NCBI RefSeq assembly: GCF_029223485.1
Contig: NZ_JARHTP010000036.1
Coordinates: 1-63,938 of the forward strand
Length of the DNA stretch: 63,938 nt
Reading direction: 5' to 3'
From: Streptomyces coacervatus
GTDB taxonomy: Bacteria; Actinomycetota; Actinomycetes; Streptomycetales; Streptomycetaceae
Shown one piece after another: positions 36,445 through 45,578 of the stretch. The notes under the pieces were generated by a model. It did not search any database and was not told where the DNA came from. It worked only from the letters and a program-made list of their open reading frames with translations. The position numbers and the translations under genes are program-made. Positions within the stretch are counted from its first letter, which is position 1. Each line of letters opens with the position of its first letter.

Positions 36445-36471
36445 GAGGGGGCGGGACGCACCCGCCCCCTC
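36445..36471 (-). terminator. Intercistronic hairpin atpD-atpC
   Basis: Perfect 11-bp stem GAGGGGGCGGG with its complement and a 5-base loop, 17 bases after the atpD stop, followed on the minus strand by CTTTCACG. May attenuate transcription into atpC or protect the atpD 3' end. Confidence 0.6.
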
Positions 36472-36488
36472 AGTCGAACTCAGGGAGT

Positions 36489-37925
36489 TCAGGAGACGCC
36501 GAGCTCCTTGGCGTTGGCCTTGAGGTCCTCAATGCCACCGCACAGGAAGAACGCCTGCTCCGGGAAGTGGTCGTACTCGCCGTCGCAGATCGCGTTGAAG
36601 GCCGCGATCGACTCGTCCAGCGGGACGTCCGACCCGTCGACGCCGGTGAACTGCTTGGCGACGTGGGTGTTCTGGGACAGGAAGCGCTCCACGCGACGGG
36701 CACGGTGGACGACGAGCTTGTCCTCTTCGCCCAGCTCGTCGATACCGAGGATCGCGATGATGTCCTGGAGGTCCTTGTACTTCTGCAGGACCGTCTTGAC
36801 ACGCATGGCCGTGTTGTAGTGGTCCGCCGCGATGTAGCGCGGGTCCAGGATGCGGGACGTGGAGTCCAGCGGGTCCACGGCCGGGTAGATGCCCTTCTCG
36901 GAGATCGGACGGGAGAGCACCGTCGTCGCGTCGAGGTGGGCGAAGGTGGTGGCCGGGGCCGGGTCGGTCAGGTCGTCCGCGGGGACGTAGATCGCCTGCA
37001 TCGAGGTGATCGAGTGACCACGGGTCGAGGTGATGCGCTCCTGGAGGAGACCCATCTCGTCGGCCAGGTTCGGCTGGTAGCCCACCGCGGAGGGCATACG
37101 GCCGAGCAGGGTCGAGACCTCGGAACCGGCCTGTGTGAAGCGGAAGATGTTGTCGATGAAGAACAGCACGTCCTGCTTCTGCACATCGCGGAAGTACTCC
37201 GCCATGGTCAGACCGGCAAGGGCCACGCGCAGACGGGTGCCCGGGGGCTCGTCCATCTGACCGAAGACCAGCGCGGTCTTGTCGATGACGCCCGAGTCCG
37301 CCATCTCCTCGATGAGGTCGTTGCCCTCACGGGTGCGCTCGCCGACACCGGCGAACACGGAGACACCGTCGTGGTTGTTGGCGACGCGGTAGATCATCTC
37401 CTGGATGAGCACCGTCTTGCCGACGCCGGCACCGCCGAACAGACCGATCTTTCCACCCTTGACGTACGGGGTGAGGAGGTCGATGACCTTGACGCCGGTC
37501 TCGAACATCTCGGTCTTCGACTCGAGCTCGTCGAAGTTCGGGGCCTTGCGGTGGATGCCCCAGCGCTCGCCGTCGTACTTCTCGTCGACGTTCAGCACCT
37601 CACCTAGGGTGTTGAACACCTTGCCCTTGGTGAAGTCGCCGACCGGCACCGTGATGGAGGCACCGGTGTCGGTGACCGCGGCCTGGCGGACCAGACCGTC
37701 GGTGGGCTGCATGGAGATGGTGCGGACCAGGCCGTCACCCAGGTGCTGGGCGACCTCCAGGGTCAGCGTCTTCTTCGCACCGTCGAGGGCCGGGTCGGCC
37801 ACCTCGACGTGCAGAGCGTTGTAGATCTCCGGCATCGCGTCGACGGGGAACTCCACGTCGACGACCGGGCCGATGACCCGGGCGACGCGGCCCGTGGCAA
37901 CGGCCGTCTCAACTGTCGTCGTCAT
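36489..37925 (-). CDS. atpD: ATP synthase F1 subunit beta
   Basis: 478 residues. Catalytic subunit. Walker A GGAGVGKTVLIQE at about residue 163, catalytic Glu in GVGERTREGNDL, Walker B ALVFGQMDEPPG region, and DELSEEDK-like IDELGEEDKLVVHRARR near the C-terminus. Start ATG overlaps the atpG stop as TAATG. Membrane-associated F1 head. Confidence 0.98.
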   Translation of the reverse strand: MTTTVETAVATGRVARVIGPVVDVEFPVDAMPEIYNALHVEVADPALDGAKKTLTLEVAQHLGDGLVRTISMQPTDGLVRQAAVTDTGASITVPVGDFTKGKVFNTLGEVLNVDEKYDGERWGIHRKAPNFDELESKTEMFETGVKVIDLLTPYVKGGKIGLFGGAGVGKTVLIQEMIYRVANNHDGVSVFAGVGERTREGNDLIEEMADSGVIDKTALVFGQMDEPPGTRLRVALAGLTMAEYFRDVQKQDVLFFIDNIFRFTQAGSEVSTLLGRMPSAVGYQPNLADEMGLLQERITSTRGHSITSMQAIYVPADDLTDPAPATTFAHLDATTVLSRPISEKGIYPAVDPLDSTSRILDPRYIAADHYNTAMRVKTVLQKYKDLQDIIAILGIDELGEEDKLVVHRARRVERFLSQNTHVAKQFTGVDGSDVPLDESIAAFNAICDGEYDHFPEQAFFLCGGIEDLKANAKELGVS

Positions 37926-38842
37926 TACCTGTCACTCCCCGCGGTCGCGTCGGCCAGGGCTGCGGAGCCACCGACGATCTCGCTGATTTCCTGGGTGATT
38001 TCGGCCTGGCGGGCCGCGTTGGCAAGTCGGGAGAGCGTGGTGATGAGCTCTCCCGCGTTGTCGGTGGCCGACTTCATCGCGCGCCGCGTGGCGGCGTGCT
38101 TGGAGGCGGCCGACTGGAGAAGCGCGTTGTAGATACGGCTCTCCACGTAGCGCGGCAGCAGGGCGTCGAGGACGTCCTCCGCCGAGGGCTCGAAGTCGTA
38201 GAGCGGAAGGATCTCGCCCTTGGGCGTGGCTTCCTTCGCCACCTCTTCGAGGCTGAGCGGCAGCAGACGGTCGTCGAGCGCCGTCTGCGTCATCATCGAG
38301 ACGAACTCGGTGAAGACGATGTGGAGTTCATCCACGCCGCCCTCGGCCGTGTCCTTCTCGATGGCCTCGATCAGCGGACCCGCGACCTTCTTCGCGTCCG
38401 CGTAGGTGGGCTCGTCGGTGAAGCCCGACCACGACTCCACGACCTTGCGCTCGCGGAAGTTGTAGTGGGCCAGACCGCGGCGGCCGACGATGTACGTGTC
38501 GACCTCCTTGCCCTCGGCCTCAAGACGCTCGGTCAGCTGCTCCGCGACCTTGATGGCGTTGGAGTTGAAGGCGCCGGCCAGACCACGGTCGCTCGTCAGG
38601 AGCAGCACCGCGGACCGCACGACCGTCTCGGCCTGCGTGGTCAGCGGGTGCTTCGTGTTCGAGCCGGTACCGACCGCCGTGACCGCGCGGGTGAGCTCGG
38701 TCGCGTACGGCGTGGAGGCCACCACCTTGCGCTGCGCCTTGACGACACGCGAGGCGGCGATCATCTCCATCGCCTTCGTGATCTTCTTGGTCGCGGTGAC
38801 GGATCGGATGCGACGCTTGTAGACCCGGAGCTGGGCTCCCAT
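37925..38842 (-). CDS. atpG: ATP synthase F1 subunit gamma
   Basis: 305 residues. Rotor shaft. Conserved N-terminal helix GAQLRVYKRRIRSVTATKKITKAMEMIAASR, central LLTSDRGLAGAFNSN and C-terminal helix EITQEISEIVGGSAAL. Begins 20 bases after the atpA stop and overlaps atpD by one base. Confidence 0.98.
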   Translation of the reverse strand: MGAQLRVYKRRIRSVTATKKITKAMEMIAASRVVKAQRKVVASTPYATELTRAVTAVGTGSNTKHPLTTQAETVVRSAVLLLTSDRGLAGAFNSNAIKVAEQLTERLEAEGKEVDTYIVGRRGLAHYNFRERKVVESWSGFTDEPTYADAKKVAGPLIEAIEKDTAEGGVDELHIVFTEFVSMMTQTALDDRLLPLSLEEVAKEATPKGEILPLYDFEPSAEDVLDALLPRYVESRIYNALLQSAASKHAATRRAMKSATDNAGELITTLSRLANAARQAEITQEISEIVGGSAALADATAGSDR

Positions 38843-38862
38843 GAGTCAGGTCCCTTCCGTCG

Positions 38863-40455
38863 TCACTTGGCCGCGGCGGCCGGCGTGTCTTCGCCGAGAA
38901 GCTTGCCGTCCGAGGTCTCGAACTGCTTCTTGAAGTCCGCGATGCCGTCGGCGATGGCGGTGAGGGTGTCGTCCGACATCTTGCCGCCCTCCTTGATGGA
39001 GGTCATGAGGCCCTGCTCCTTGCGGTGCAGGTACTCCAGCAGCTCCTTCTCGAAGCGGCGGATGTCGGAGACCGGGACGTCGTCCATCTTGCCGGTGGTA
39101 CCGGCCCACACGGAGACGACCTGGTCCTCGGTCGGCATCGGCTGGTACTGAGCCTGCTTCAGCAGCTCGACCAGGCGCTGACCGCGCTCCAGCTGCGCCT
39201 TCGACGCGGCGTCCAGGTCGGAACCGAAGGCGGCGAACGCCTCCAGCTCGCGGTACTGGGCGAGGTCGAGACGGAGACGACCCGAAACCTGCTTCATCGC
39301 CTTGTGCTGCGCGGAACCACCGACTCGGGAGACGGAGATACCGACGTTCAGCGCGGGGCGCTGACCGGCGTTGAAGAGGTCCGACTCCAGGAAGCACTGG
39401 CCGTCGGTGATGGAGATGACGTTGGTCGGGATGAACGCCGACACGTCGTTCGCCTTGGTCTCGACGATCGGCAGACCCGTCATCGAACCGGCGCCCAGGT
39501 CGTCGGAGAGCTTCGCGCAGCGCTCCAGCAGACGGGAGTGCAGGTAGAAGACGTCACCCGGGTAGGCCTCACGGCCCGGCGGGCGGCGCAGCAGCAGGGA
39601 CACGGCGCGGTAGGCGTCGGCCTGCTTCGAGAGGTCGTCGAAGATGATGAGGACGTGCTTGCCCTCGTACATCCACTGCTGGCCGATGGCCGAACCGGTG
39701 TACGGCGCAAGGTACTTGAAGCCGGCCGGGTCGGACGCCGGGGCGGCGACGATGGTCGTGTACTCCAGCGCGCCGGCCTCGTCGAGGGCGCCACGCACGG
39801 AGGCGATGGTCGAGCCCTTCTGGCCGATGGCGACGTAGACGCAGCGGACCTGCTTCTTCGGGTCGCCGGAGCGCCAGTTGTCACGCTGGTTGATGATCGT
39901 GTCGACGGCCAGGGCGGTCTTGCCGGTCTGACGGTCACCGATGATCAGCTGACGCTGGCCACGGCCGATCGGGGTCATCGCGTCGACGGCCTTGTAGCCG
40001 GTCTCCATCGGCTCGTGCACCGACTTACGGGCCATGACGCCCGGAGCCTGCAGCTCAAGGGCGCGACGACCGCTGGTCTCGATCTCGCCGAGGCCGTCGA
40101 TCGGGTTGCCGAGCGGGTCGACGACGCGGCCGAGATAGCCCTCGCCCACCGCGACGGAGAGGACCTCACCGGTGCGCTGCACCGGCTGCCCCTCCTCGAT
40201 GCCGCTGAACTCACCGAGGACGATGGCGCCGATCTCGCGCTCTTCCAGGTTGAGCGCGAGGCCGAGGGTGCCGTCCTCGAACTTCAGCAGTTCGTTGGCC
40301 ATGGCCGAGGGCAGGCCCTCGACCTTCGCGATGCCGTCGCCGGCAAGGGTGACCGTACCGACCTCCTCGCGCGAGGCCGCGTCCGGCTTGTACGACTGGA
40401 CGAAGTTCTCCAGCGCGTCCCGGATCTCCTCCGGCCGGATCGTGAGCTCCGCCAT
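38863..40455 (-). CDS. atpA: ATP synthase F1 subunit alpha
   Basis: 530 residues. Start ATG 40455 (MAELTIRPEEIRDALENFVQ) matches the family; a longer frame is spurious. Walker A GDRQTGKTAL at about residue 172, conserved Arg finger region ISVSRVGGSAQ, and DVSAFIPTNVISITDGQ. Non-catalytic nucleotide-binding subunit. The 138 bases between atpH and atpA hold no gene. Confidence 0.98.
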   Translation of the reverse strand: MAELTIRPEEIRDALENFVQSYKPDAASREEVGTVTLAGDGIAKVEGLPSAMANELLKFEDGTLGLALNLEEREIGAIVLGEFSGIEEGQPVQRTGEVLSVAVGEGYLGRVVDPLGNPIDGLGEIETSGRRALELQAPGVMARKSVHEPMETGYKAVDAMTPIGRGQRQLIIGDRQTGKTALAVDTIINQRDNWRSGDPKKQVRCVYVAIGQKGSTIASVRGALDEAGALEYTTIVAAPASDPAGFKYLAPYTGSAIGQQWMYEGKHVLIIFDDLSKQADAYRAVSLLLRRPPGREAYPGDVFYLHSRLLERCAKLSDDLGAGSMTGLPIVETKANDVSAFIPTNVISITDGQCFLESDLFNAGQRPALNVGISVSRVGGSAQHKAMKQVSGRLRLDLAQYRELEAFAAFGSDLDAASKAQLERGQRLVELLKQAQYQPMPTEDQVVSVWAGTTGKMDDVPVSDIRRFEKELLEYLHRKEQGLMTSIKEGGKMSDDTLTAIADGIADFKKQFETSDGKLLGEDTPAAAAK

Positions 40456-40593
40456 CTGGGTTCCCTGCTCTCCTTGTTGGGCCCGAAGTTTCAACTTGGG
40501 GGTCTGGGGGCGACCCCCAGGAATCCTCTGCACGACCCAACCGGGCCGTAGGTACGTACTGCTGTACTGCTGTTCTGCTTATGAAGTTGCTGC

Positions 40594-41409
40594 TCAGCCC
40601 GCCAGGCGGCGGCCGGCGTCCTCGATGCGGTCCGCGATCGAGCCGTTGATGACCTCGTCGCCGACCTGCACCCGGATCCCGCCGAGGACCTCGGGGTCCA
40701 CGTCGATGTTGAGGTGCATCTTGTGGCCGTAGAGCTTCGCCAGAGCGGCACCCAGGCGCTGCTTCTGCGAGTCGCTCAGCGGCACCGCCGAGGTGACGAC
40801 GGCGACCAGCCGGTCCCGGCGCTCGGCGGCGAGCTTGGACAGGGACTCCAGTCCCGACTCCAGGCTACGTCCCCGCGGCGCGGTCACAAGGCGCGTCACC
40901 AGACGCTCGGTCGACGGGACGGCCCGGCCGCCGAGCAGCCGGTGCAGCAGCTCGATCTTGGCCGCGGTGGACGCGGCGCGGTCGGTCAGCGCGGCGCGCA
41001 GCTCGGTGTTCGAGGAGACGATCCGCCCGAAGCGGAACAGCTCGTCCTCCACGTCGTCGAGCGCACCCCTCTTCTGCGCGGCCGTCAGCTCGGCGGTGTC
41101 CGCCAGCTGCTCCAGCGCGTCCACCAGGTCGCGGGACTGCGACCAACGGGAGCGCACCATGCCGGACACCAGGTCGGCGGTCGCCCCGCCGACCTGCGAG
41201 CCGAGCAGACGCTGGGCCAGCTCGGCCTTGGCCTCACCGGCCTGCGCCGGGTCGGTGAGGACCCGACGCAGCGACACCTCGCGGTCGAGCAGCGCGGTGA
41301 CGGCGGCCAGCTCGTCGGCGAGCTTCGCCGCGTCGGCGGACGTGGAGTCCGTCAGCGCGTCGAGACGCTCGCGTGCGGCGGCCAGTGCCTCGCGGCTCGC
41401 TCCGTTCAT
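40594..41409 (-). CDS. atpH: ATP synthase F1 subunit delta
   Basis: 271 residues, about 90 longer than the E. coli subunit, as is usual for Streptomyces and related actinobacteria. The C-terminal half carries the family signature (VVTSAVPLSDSQKQRL and the end IDVDPEVLGGIRVQVGDEVINGS). Peripheral stalk cap linking F1 to subunit b. Overlaps atpF by 4 bases (ATGA). Confidence 0.97.
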   Translation of the reverse strand: MNGASREALAAARERLDALTDSTSADAAKLADELAAVTALLDREVSLRRVLTDPAQAGEAKAELAQRLLGSQVGGATADLVSGMVRSRWSQSRDLVDALEQLADTAELTAAQKRGALDDVEDELFRFGRIVSSNTELRAALTDRAASTAAKIELLHRLLGGRAVPSTERLVTRLVTAPRGRSLESGLESLSKLAAERRDRLVAVVTSAVPLSDSQKQRLGAALAKLYGHKMHLNIDVDPEVLGGIRVQVGDEVINGSIADRIEDAGRRLAG

Positions 41410-41960
41410 CGGGTGGCCTCGGCCTTCTCCTCGAGCTCGTCGAGGAAGCGGTCGATGACGCGGCTCTGCCGGGCGTGGTCCTCGAGGGACTCACCGACGA
41501 GCTTGCCGGCCAGCTCCGTGGCGAGGTGACCGACGTCCTGCCGAAGCGCCTGCGCGGCGGCCTTGCGGTCGGCCTCGATCTGCGCGTGACCGGCGGCGAC
41601 GATCTCCTCACGCTGCCGCTGGCCCTCGGCGCGCATCTCGGTGATGAGCGCGGCGCCCTGCTCCTGCGCCTCCTGGCGCAGACGCGCGGCCTCGTGCCGG
41701 GCCTCGGCGAGCTGGGCCTTGTACTGCTCGAGAACGCTCTGCGCCTCGACCTGAGCCGCCTCGGCCTTCTCGATACCGCCTTCGATCGCCTCGCGACGCT
41801 GCTCCAGAACGTTGTTGATGTTCGGGAGCAGCTTCTTGGCGAGGAAGAAGAAGACGATGGCGAAAGTAATGAGGCCGATGACCAGCTCGGGGCCCGGCGG
41901 GATGAGGGGATTCTGCTCCTCCTCCGCCGCCAGCTGCACCAGCTGTTGTGTCAGCTGCAT
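41406..41960 (-). CDS. atpF: ATP synthase Fo subunit b
   Basis: 184 residues. One N-terminal membrane helix (LVIGLITFAIVFFFLAKKLLP) and a long charged helix rich in Glu, Ala and Gln forming the peripheral stalk (QVEAQSVLEQYKAQLAEARHEA). Single b gene, so the stalk is a homodimer. Confidence 0.97.
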   Translation of the reverse strand: MQLTQQLVQLAAEEEQNPLIPPGPELVIGLITFAIVFFFLAKKLLPNINNVLEQRREAIEGGIEKAEAAQVEAQSVLEQYKAQLAEARHEAARLRQEAQEQGAALITEMRAEGQRQREEIVAAGHAQIEADRKAAAQALRQDVGHLATELAGKLVGESLEDHARQSRVIDRFLDELEEKAEATR

Positions 41961-42005
41961 GTCATCAGTGCCTTTCCCTTAAAGGTGGAGTCGCTCGCCA
42001 GCGGC

Positions 42006-42245
42006 TTACTTGTAGCCGAACACGAACGGCATGACGATGCCGATGAGGGCGAGCGCCTCACAGAAGGCGAAGCCCAGGATCTGGTTGGCGCGGATCAGGC
42101 CGGCCGCCTCGGGCTGGCGGGCGAGGGCCTGGGTGCCGTTGCCGAAGATGATGCCGATGCCGATGCCGGGGCCGATGGCGGCGAGGCCGTAGCCGACGGA
42201 GGCGACGGAGCCGGTGACGGCGGCGAGGGTCTCAGTGGCAGCCAT
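42006..42245 (-). CDS. atpE: ATP synthase Fo subunit c
   Basis: 79 residues, two membrane helices joined by the polar loop ARQPE. The proton-carrying carboxylate is the Glu in AFCEALALIG in helix 2; the Gly-rich helix 1 reads AAIGPGIGIGIIFG. The ring subunit of the rotor. Confidence 0.98.
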   Translation of the reverse strand: MAATETLAAVTGSVASVGYGLAAIGPGIGIGIIFGNGTQALARQPEAAGLIRANQILGFAFCEALALIGIVMPFVFGYK

Positions 42246-42319
42246 GCTGATTTTCCTTCTCTTTCAAGGACCGGTGGGGGTTGGCCACCGGACGTCTGGT
42301 GAGGGGGCGGTACGGAGGC

Positions 42320-43138
42320 TCAGTGGTGCTCGGCGAGAGCGCCCTGAACGTAGGAGCAGGCCAGGAGGACGAAGACGTACGCCTGGACGGCCTGGACGAA
42401 GAGCTCGAAGAGGATCATGACCATGGACATGGCGAACGAGACCGCGCCGGCCGCGACGAGCCAGCTGTTCATCAGGTACCAGCTGGCGACCGTGAACATC
42501 ACGAGCAGCAGGTGACCGGCGAACATGTTGGCGAACAGTCGGACGGCGTGGGTGAACGGCCGGACCAGGACGTTCGAGAAGAACTCGATGATCACGACAA
42601 GCGGGAGCACCGCGCCGAGCGACTTGTCGTAGCCGGTCAGGTTCTTGAACCCACCGACGAAGCCGTGCTTGCGGAAGGTCAGGATCATCCAGGTCACATA
42701 GACGATCCCGGCCATGGCGGCGGGGTAGGCGATGATCGACGTCACCGGGAACTGGGCGACCGGGATGATCGACCACAGGTTCATGATCCAGATGAAGAAG
42801 AACAGCGAGACCATGAGCGGGACGTACTTCTCGCCCTCGCGCTTGCCCAGCGTCTCGTACACAATGCCGCGGCGTACGAAGTCGTAGCCGGCCTCGCCGA
42901 CCATCTGGAGCTTGCCCGGGATCACCTTGGCCTTGCCGAACGCCGCCCAGAAGATGCCGATCACCACGACAGTGGTCACCAGGGCGAGAAGCATCGGCTT
43001 GTCGAACTCGATGCCACCGACCGTGAACATCGGCTTGAAGATGAAGGAGTTGAGGCCCGGCGACGGAAATCCGCAGCCGTTGTCAGCGAAGACGCGGCAA
43101 CTCCAGTCAAAGGCGAGCGTGGTCTGGTCAGCACTCAC
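42320..43138 (-). CDS. atpB: ATP synthase Fo subunit a
   Basis: 272 residues from GTG 43138, chosen for an AAGGAG site 6 bases upstream; the longer frame lacks one. Five to six membrane helices. The essential Arg is in FFSNVLVRPFTHAVRLFANMFAGH, the helix that faces the c ring. Stator proton channel. Confidence 0.97.
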   Translation of the reverse strand: MSADQTTLAFDWSCRVFADNGCGFPSPGLNSFIFKPMFTVGGIEFDKPMLLALVTTVVVIGIFWAAFGKAKVIPGKLQMVGEAGYDFVRRGIVYETLGKREGEKYVPLMVSLFFFIWIMNLWSIIPVAQFPVTSIIAYPAAMAGIVYVTWMILTFRKHGFVGGFKNLTGYDKSLGAVLPLVVIIEFFSNVLVRPFTHAVRLFANMFAGHLLLVMFTVASWYLMNSWLVAAGAVSFAMSMVMILFELFVQAVQAYVFVLLACSYVQGALAEHH

Positions 43139-43363
43139 CGCGGGCTCCTTCGGCGTGACGCATGGGTACGGCAACCTCGTTGTGTCGGCGCGGCATGCTG
43201 CCGCGGGTCGGCACCGGACTGGTGTTACGGATGTGAGGGCGGCTGGGGGGCTTCGAGCCTCGCAATTGAGCAGGCGTCAGCTCGAATGCCCGCGCCCGCG
43301 ATGCCGCAGTTGGCACCGGACGATAGCAGGAGATCCCGACTGTCCTTGTCCCGCCCCTGGCTC

Positions 43364-43801
43364 TCACGACGTGTGCCCTGTCTTCTCGGGCTTCTCGCTC
43401 TTCTCGGAGTCCGGATCGACATAGAAGATCTTGGACTTCATGTGCGCGCGGGCCTGTGCGGCCATCCACACGACGGTCGCGACGACGAGCGAGATCGCGA
43501 ACGCCCTGGCACTGAAGAGAGAGGTGCCCCTGAAGAGGGCCACGAAGATCATGAGCAGCAGGAGCTGGGCGACGTAGAGCATCATCGCCATGGCCTGGAA
43601 CAGCTGCGGGAGCGTTTTTGCCGTCCACTGAAGGACGTAAAGACCGAGACCCATGAAGAGCATGGACAGCAGCACACCGACCGCCGCCCCGACTGCTCCC
43701 TTGCCGCCCGCAACCGCAGCACTGACAGCAACGGCGACCACACCGACGGCCACCGTAGGCACGGCAATCGGCAGAAGGTTCCGGGCGTCATTGGACGGCA
43801 T
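43364..43801 (-). CDS. atpI: ATP synthase protein I (AtpI-like)
   Basis: 145 residues, four hydrophobic segments and an acidic/Lys-rich C-terminal tail (VDPDSEKSEKPEKTG). Start ATG 43801 (MPSNDARN) has GGAG upstream; a longer frame exists. AtpI proteins help c-ring assembly or ion supply and begin atp operons. The 225 bases before atpB hold no gene. Confidence 0.85.
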   Translation of the reverse strand: MPSNDARNLLPIAVPTVAVGVVAVAVSAAVAGGKGAVGAAVGVLLSMLFMGLGLYVLQWTAKTLPQLFQAMAMMLYVAQLLLLMIFVALFRGTSLFSARAFAISLVVATVVWMAAQARAHMKSKIFYVDPDSEKSEKPEKTGHTS

Positions 43802-44102
43802 GGCGGCAACTCCGCTTTCGCAGGGGGGCAGGGTGTCGTCATGGACGAGCGTAGTCCCGGATCGAGAGGGGAACTCACGGCCAATGGACCGTCGCACTGC
43901 GGCCCTTCAGCTCTCTCCGGGGTTCTCGTGAACCGTATCACAAACTATTTGATGCGGTCTTTACCTAGTCGGTGTGCTCGCTGTCACACATGAGAGTGAC
44001 AGTGCGCGTCTGTGCAGAAACCCGGCCGACATGTCTGGTATTGGGATGCTTTGCTACCCCACGAGTTGGCAATGCTCTAGTCAGATTCTTACCTTGCCGA
44101 GG
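43802..44102. other. Intergenic region: atp operon promoter area with inverted repeat
   Basis: 301 bases between the transferase gene stop and atpI, both minus-strand. No gene is visible. An A+T-rich part (43930-43975) likely holds the atp promoter. A perfect 7-bp inverted repeat CTGTCAC/GTGACAG with 8-base spacer lies at 43981-44002 and could be an operator. Confidence 0.5.
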
Positions 44103-45428
44103 TCAGCGCGAGGTACCGGCCTTCCGGCGGTCCAGGAAGCGCGAGCGGGCGCCCAGGGCGGTCGCTCCGTTGACTCCCGCCACACCCGCGACGGCCGGAG
44201 CGCGCTGCTCCTCTTCAACTGCGGCCGGCTGCGCCGGGGTCGACGCGGACTCGGCGACGGCAGCCCTGCGGCGGCGGTAGCGCGGCGGCACGAAGTGCTC
44301 GGCCCAGCGCGGGGCGCGCGGCGTGAAGCGCGGCAGCAGGAGCAGCAGGAGGCCGATGGCGCTGAGGATCACGATGCCCAGGACGATCCACATGGACGCC
44401 GAGTTGACCGAGTAGGCGAGGGCGCCGAAGGCGATCAGCGCCGACCAGAAGTACATGATCAGCACCGCCCGGCTGTGCGAGTGGCCGATCTCCAGCAGGC
44501 GGTGGTGCAGATGGCCACGGTCCGCGGCGAACGGCGACTGGCCGCGCCAGGTGCGGCGCACGATCGCGAGGACCAGGTCGGCGGCGGGGATCGCGATGAT
44601 CGTCAGCGGCAGCAGCAGCGGGATGTAGACCGGCACCATCTGATGCACCGTCTGGCGCTCGGACCCGCCGAACAGGCTGTCCGGGTCGACCTGCCCCGTG
44701 ATGGAGATCGCGCCGGCGGCCAGCACCAGCCCGATCAGCATCGAGCCCGAGTCGCCCATGAAGATACGCGCGGGATGCATGTTGTGCGGCAGGAAACCCA
44801 GGCACATGCCCATCAGGATGACCGAGAACAGCGTGGCGGGGGCGGCGGCCTCGATGCCGTACGAGTACCAGATGCGGTAGGCGTACATGAAGAACGCCGC
44901 GGCAGCGATGCACACCATGCCGGAGGCGAGGCCGTCGAGGCCGTCCACGAAGTTCACCGCGTTGATCGTGATCACGACCAGCGCCACCGTCAGCAGCGTG
45001 CCCTGCCACTGGGTCAGCGCCACCGTGCCGAACTTCGGGATCGGCAGCCACAGGATGGTCAGGCCCTGCATGACCATGACGCCCGCGGCGATCATCTGGC
45101 CGCCCAGCTTGATCAGCGCGTCGATCTCGAACTTGTCGTCCAGGACACCGATCAGCCAGATCAGCGCCGCTCCGGAGAGCAGTGCCCGCGGCTCGTTCGA
45201 CTTGGTGAAGACCTCGCTGAGGTTGGTCAGATGGTCCGCGACCAGCAGGCCCGCGCACAGGCCGAAGAACATGGCGATCCCGCCGAGGCGCGGAGTGGGC
45301 TCCCGGTGCACGTCACGGGCCCTGATCTCCGGCATGGCTCCGGCCACGATCGCGAACTTCCGTACCGGCCCTGTCAGCAGATACGTCACCGCGGCCGTGA
45401 TGCAGAGCGTCAGCAGGTATTCACGCAC
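44103..45428 (-). CDS. Undecaprenyl-phosphate sugar-1-phosphate transferase (MraY/WecA/TagO family)
   Basis: 441 residues, about 11 membrane helices. GTG 45428 is chosen for GGGGAAG just upstream. Catalytic motifs: GVLDDKFEID (DDxxD), NFVDGLDGLA, GFLPHNMHPARIFMGDSG, and DRGHLHHRLLEIG (HHRL). Places a sugar-1-phosphate, probably GlcNAc, on the lipid carrier to start synthesis of a wall polymer or lipid-linked glycan. A variable Ala/Pro-rich cytoplasmic tail follows about residue 385. Confidence 0.92.
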   Translation of the reverse strand: MREYLLTLCITAAVTYLLTGPVRKFAIVAGAMPEIRARDVHREPTPRLGGIAMFFGLCAGLLVADHLTNLSEVFTKSNEPRALLSGAALIWLIGVLDDKFEIDALIKLGGQMIAAGVMVMQGLTILWLPIPKFGTVALTQWQGTLLTVALVVITINAVNFVDGLDGLASGMVCIAAAAFFMYAYRIWYSYGIEAAAPATLFSVILMGMCLGFLPHNMHPARIFMGDSGSMLIGLVLAAGAISITGQVDPDSLFGGSERQTVHQMVPVYIPLLLPLTIIAIPAADLVLAIVRRTWRGQSPFAADRGHLHHRLLEIGHSHSRAVLIMYFWSALIAFGALAYSVNSASMWIVLGIVILSAIGLLLLLLPRFTPRAPRWAEHFVPPRYRRRRAAVAESASTPAQPAAVEEEQRAPAVAGVAGVNGATALGARSRFLDRRKAGTSR

Positions 45429-45578
45429 AGGCTTCCCCACAGGTCTCGCTGGCCATCTCAGCCCCACACCCTAGCGACGCACGCATATGAATGGGGACTG
45501 CCGGGTAGCGACGATGGTTGCACGCGTGCCTGTGCACGCAGGCTGCACCCAGTGGTACGCAGGTGCGACTACCCCCGC

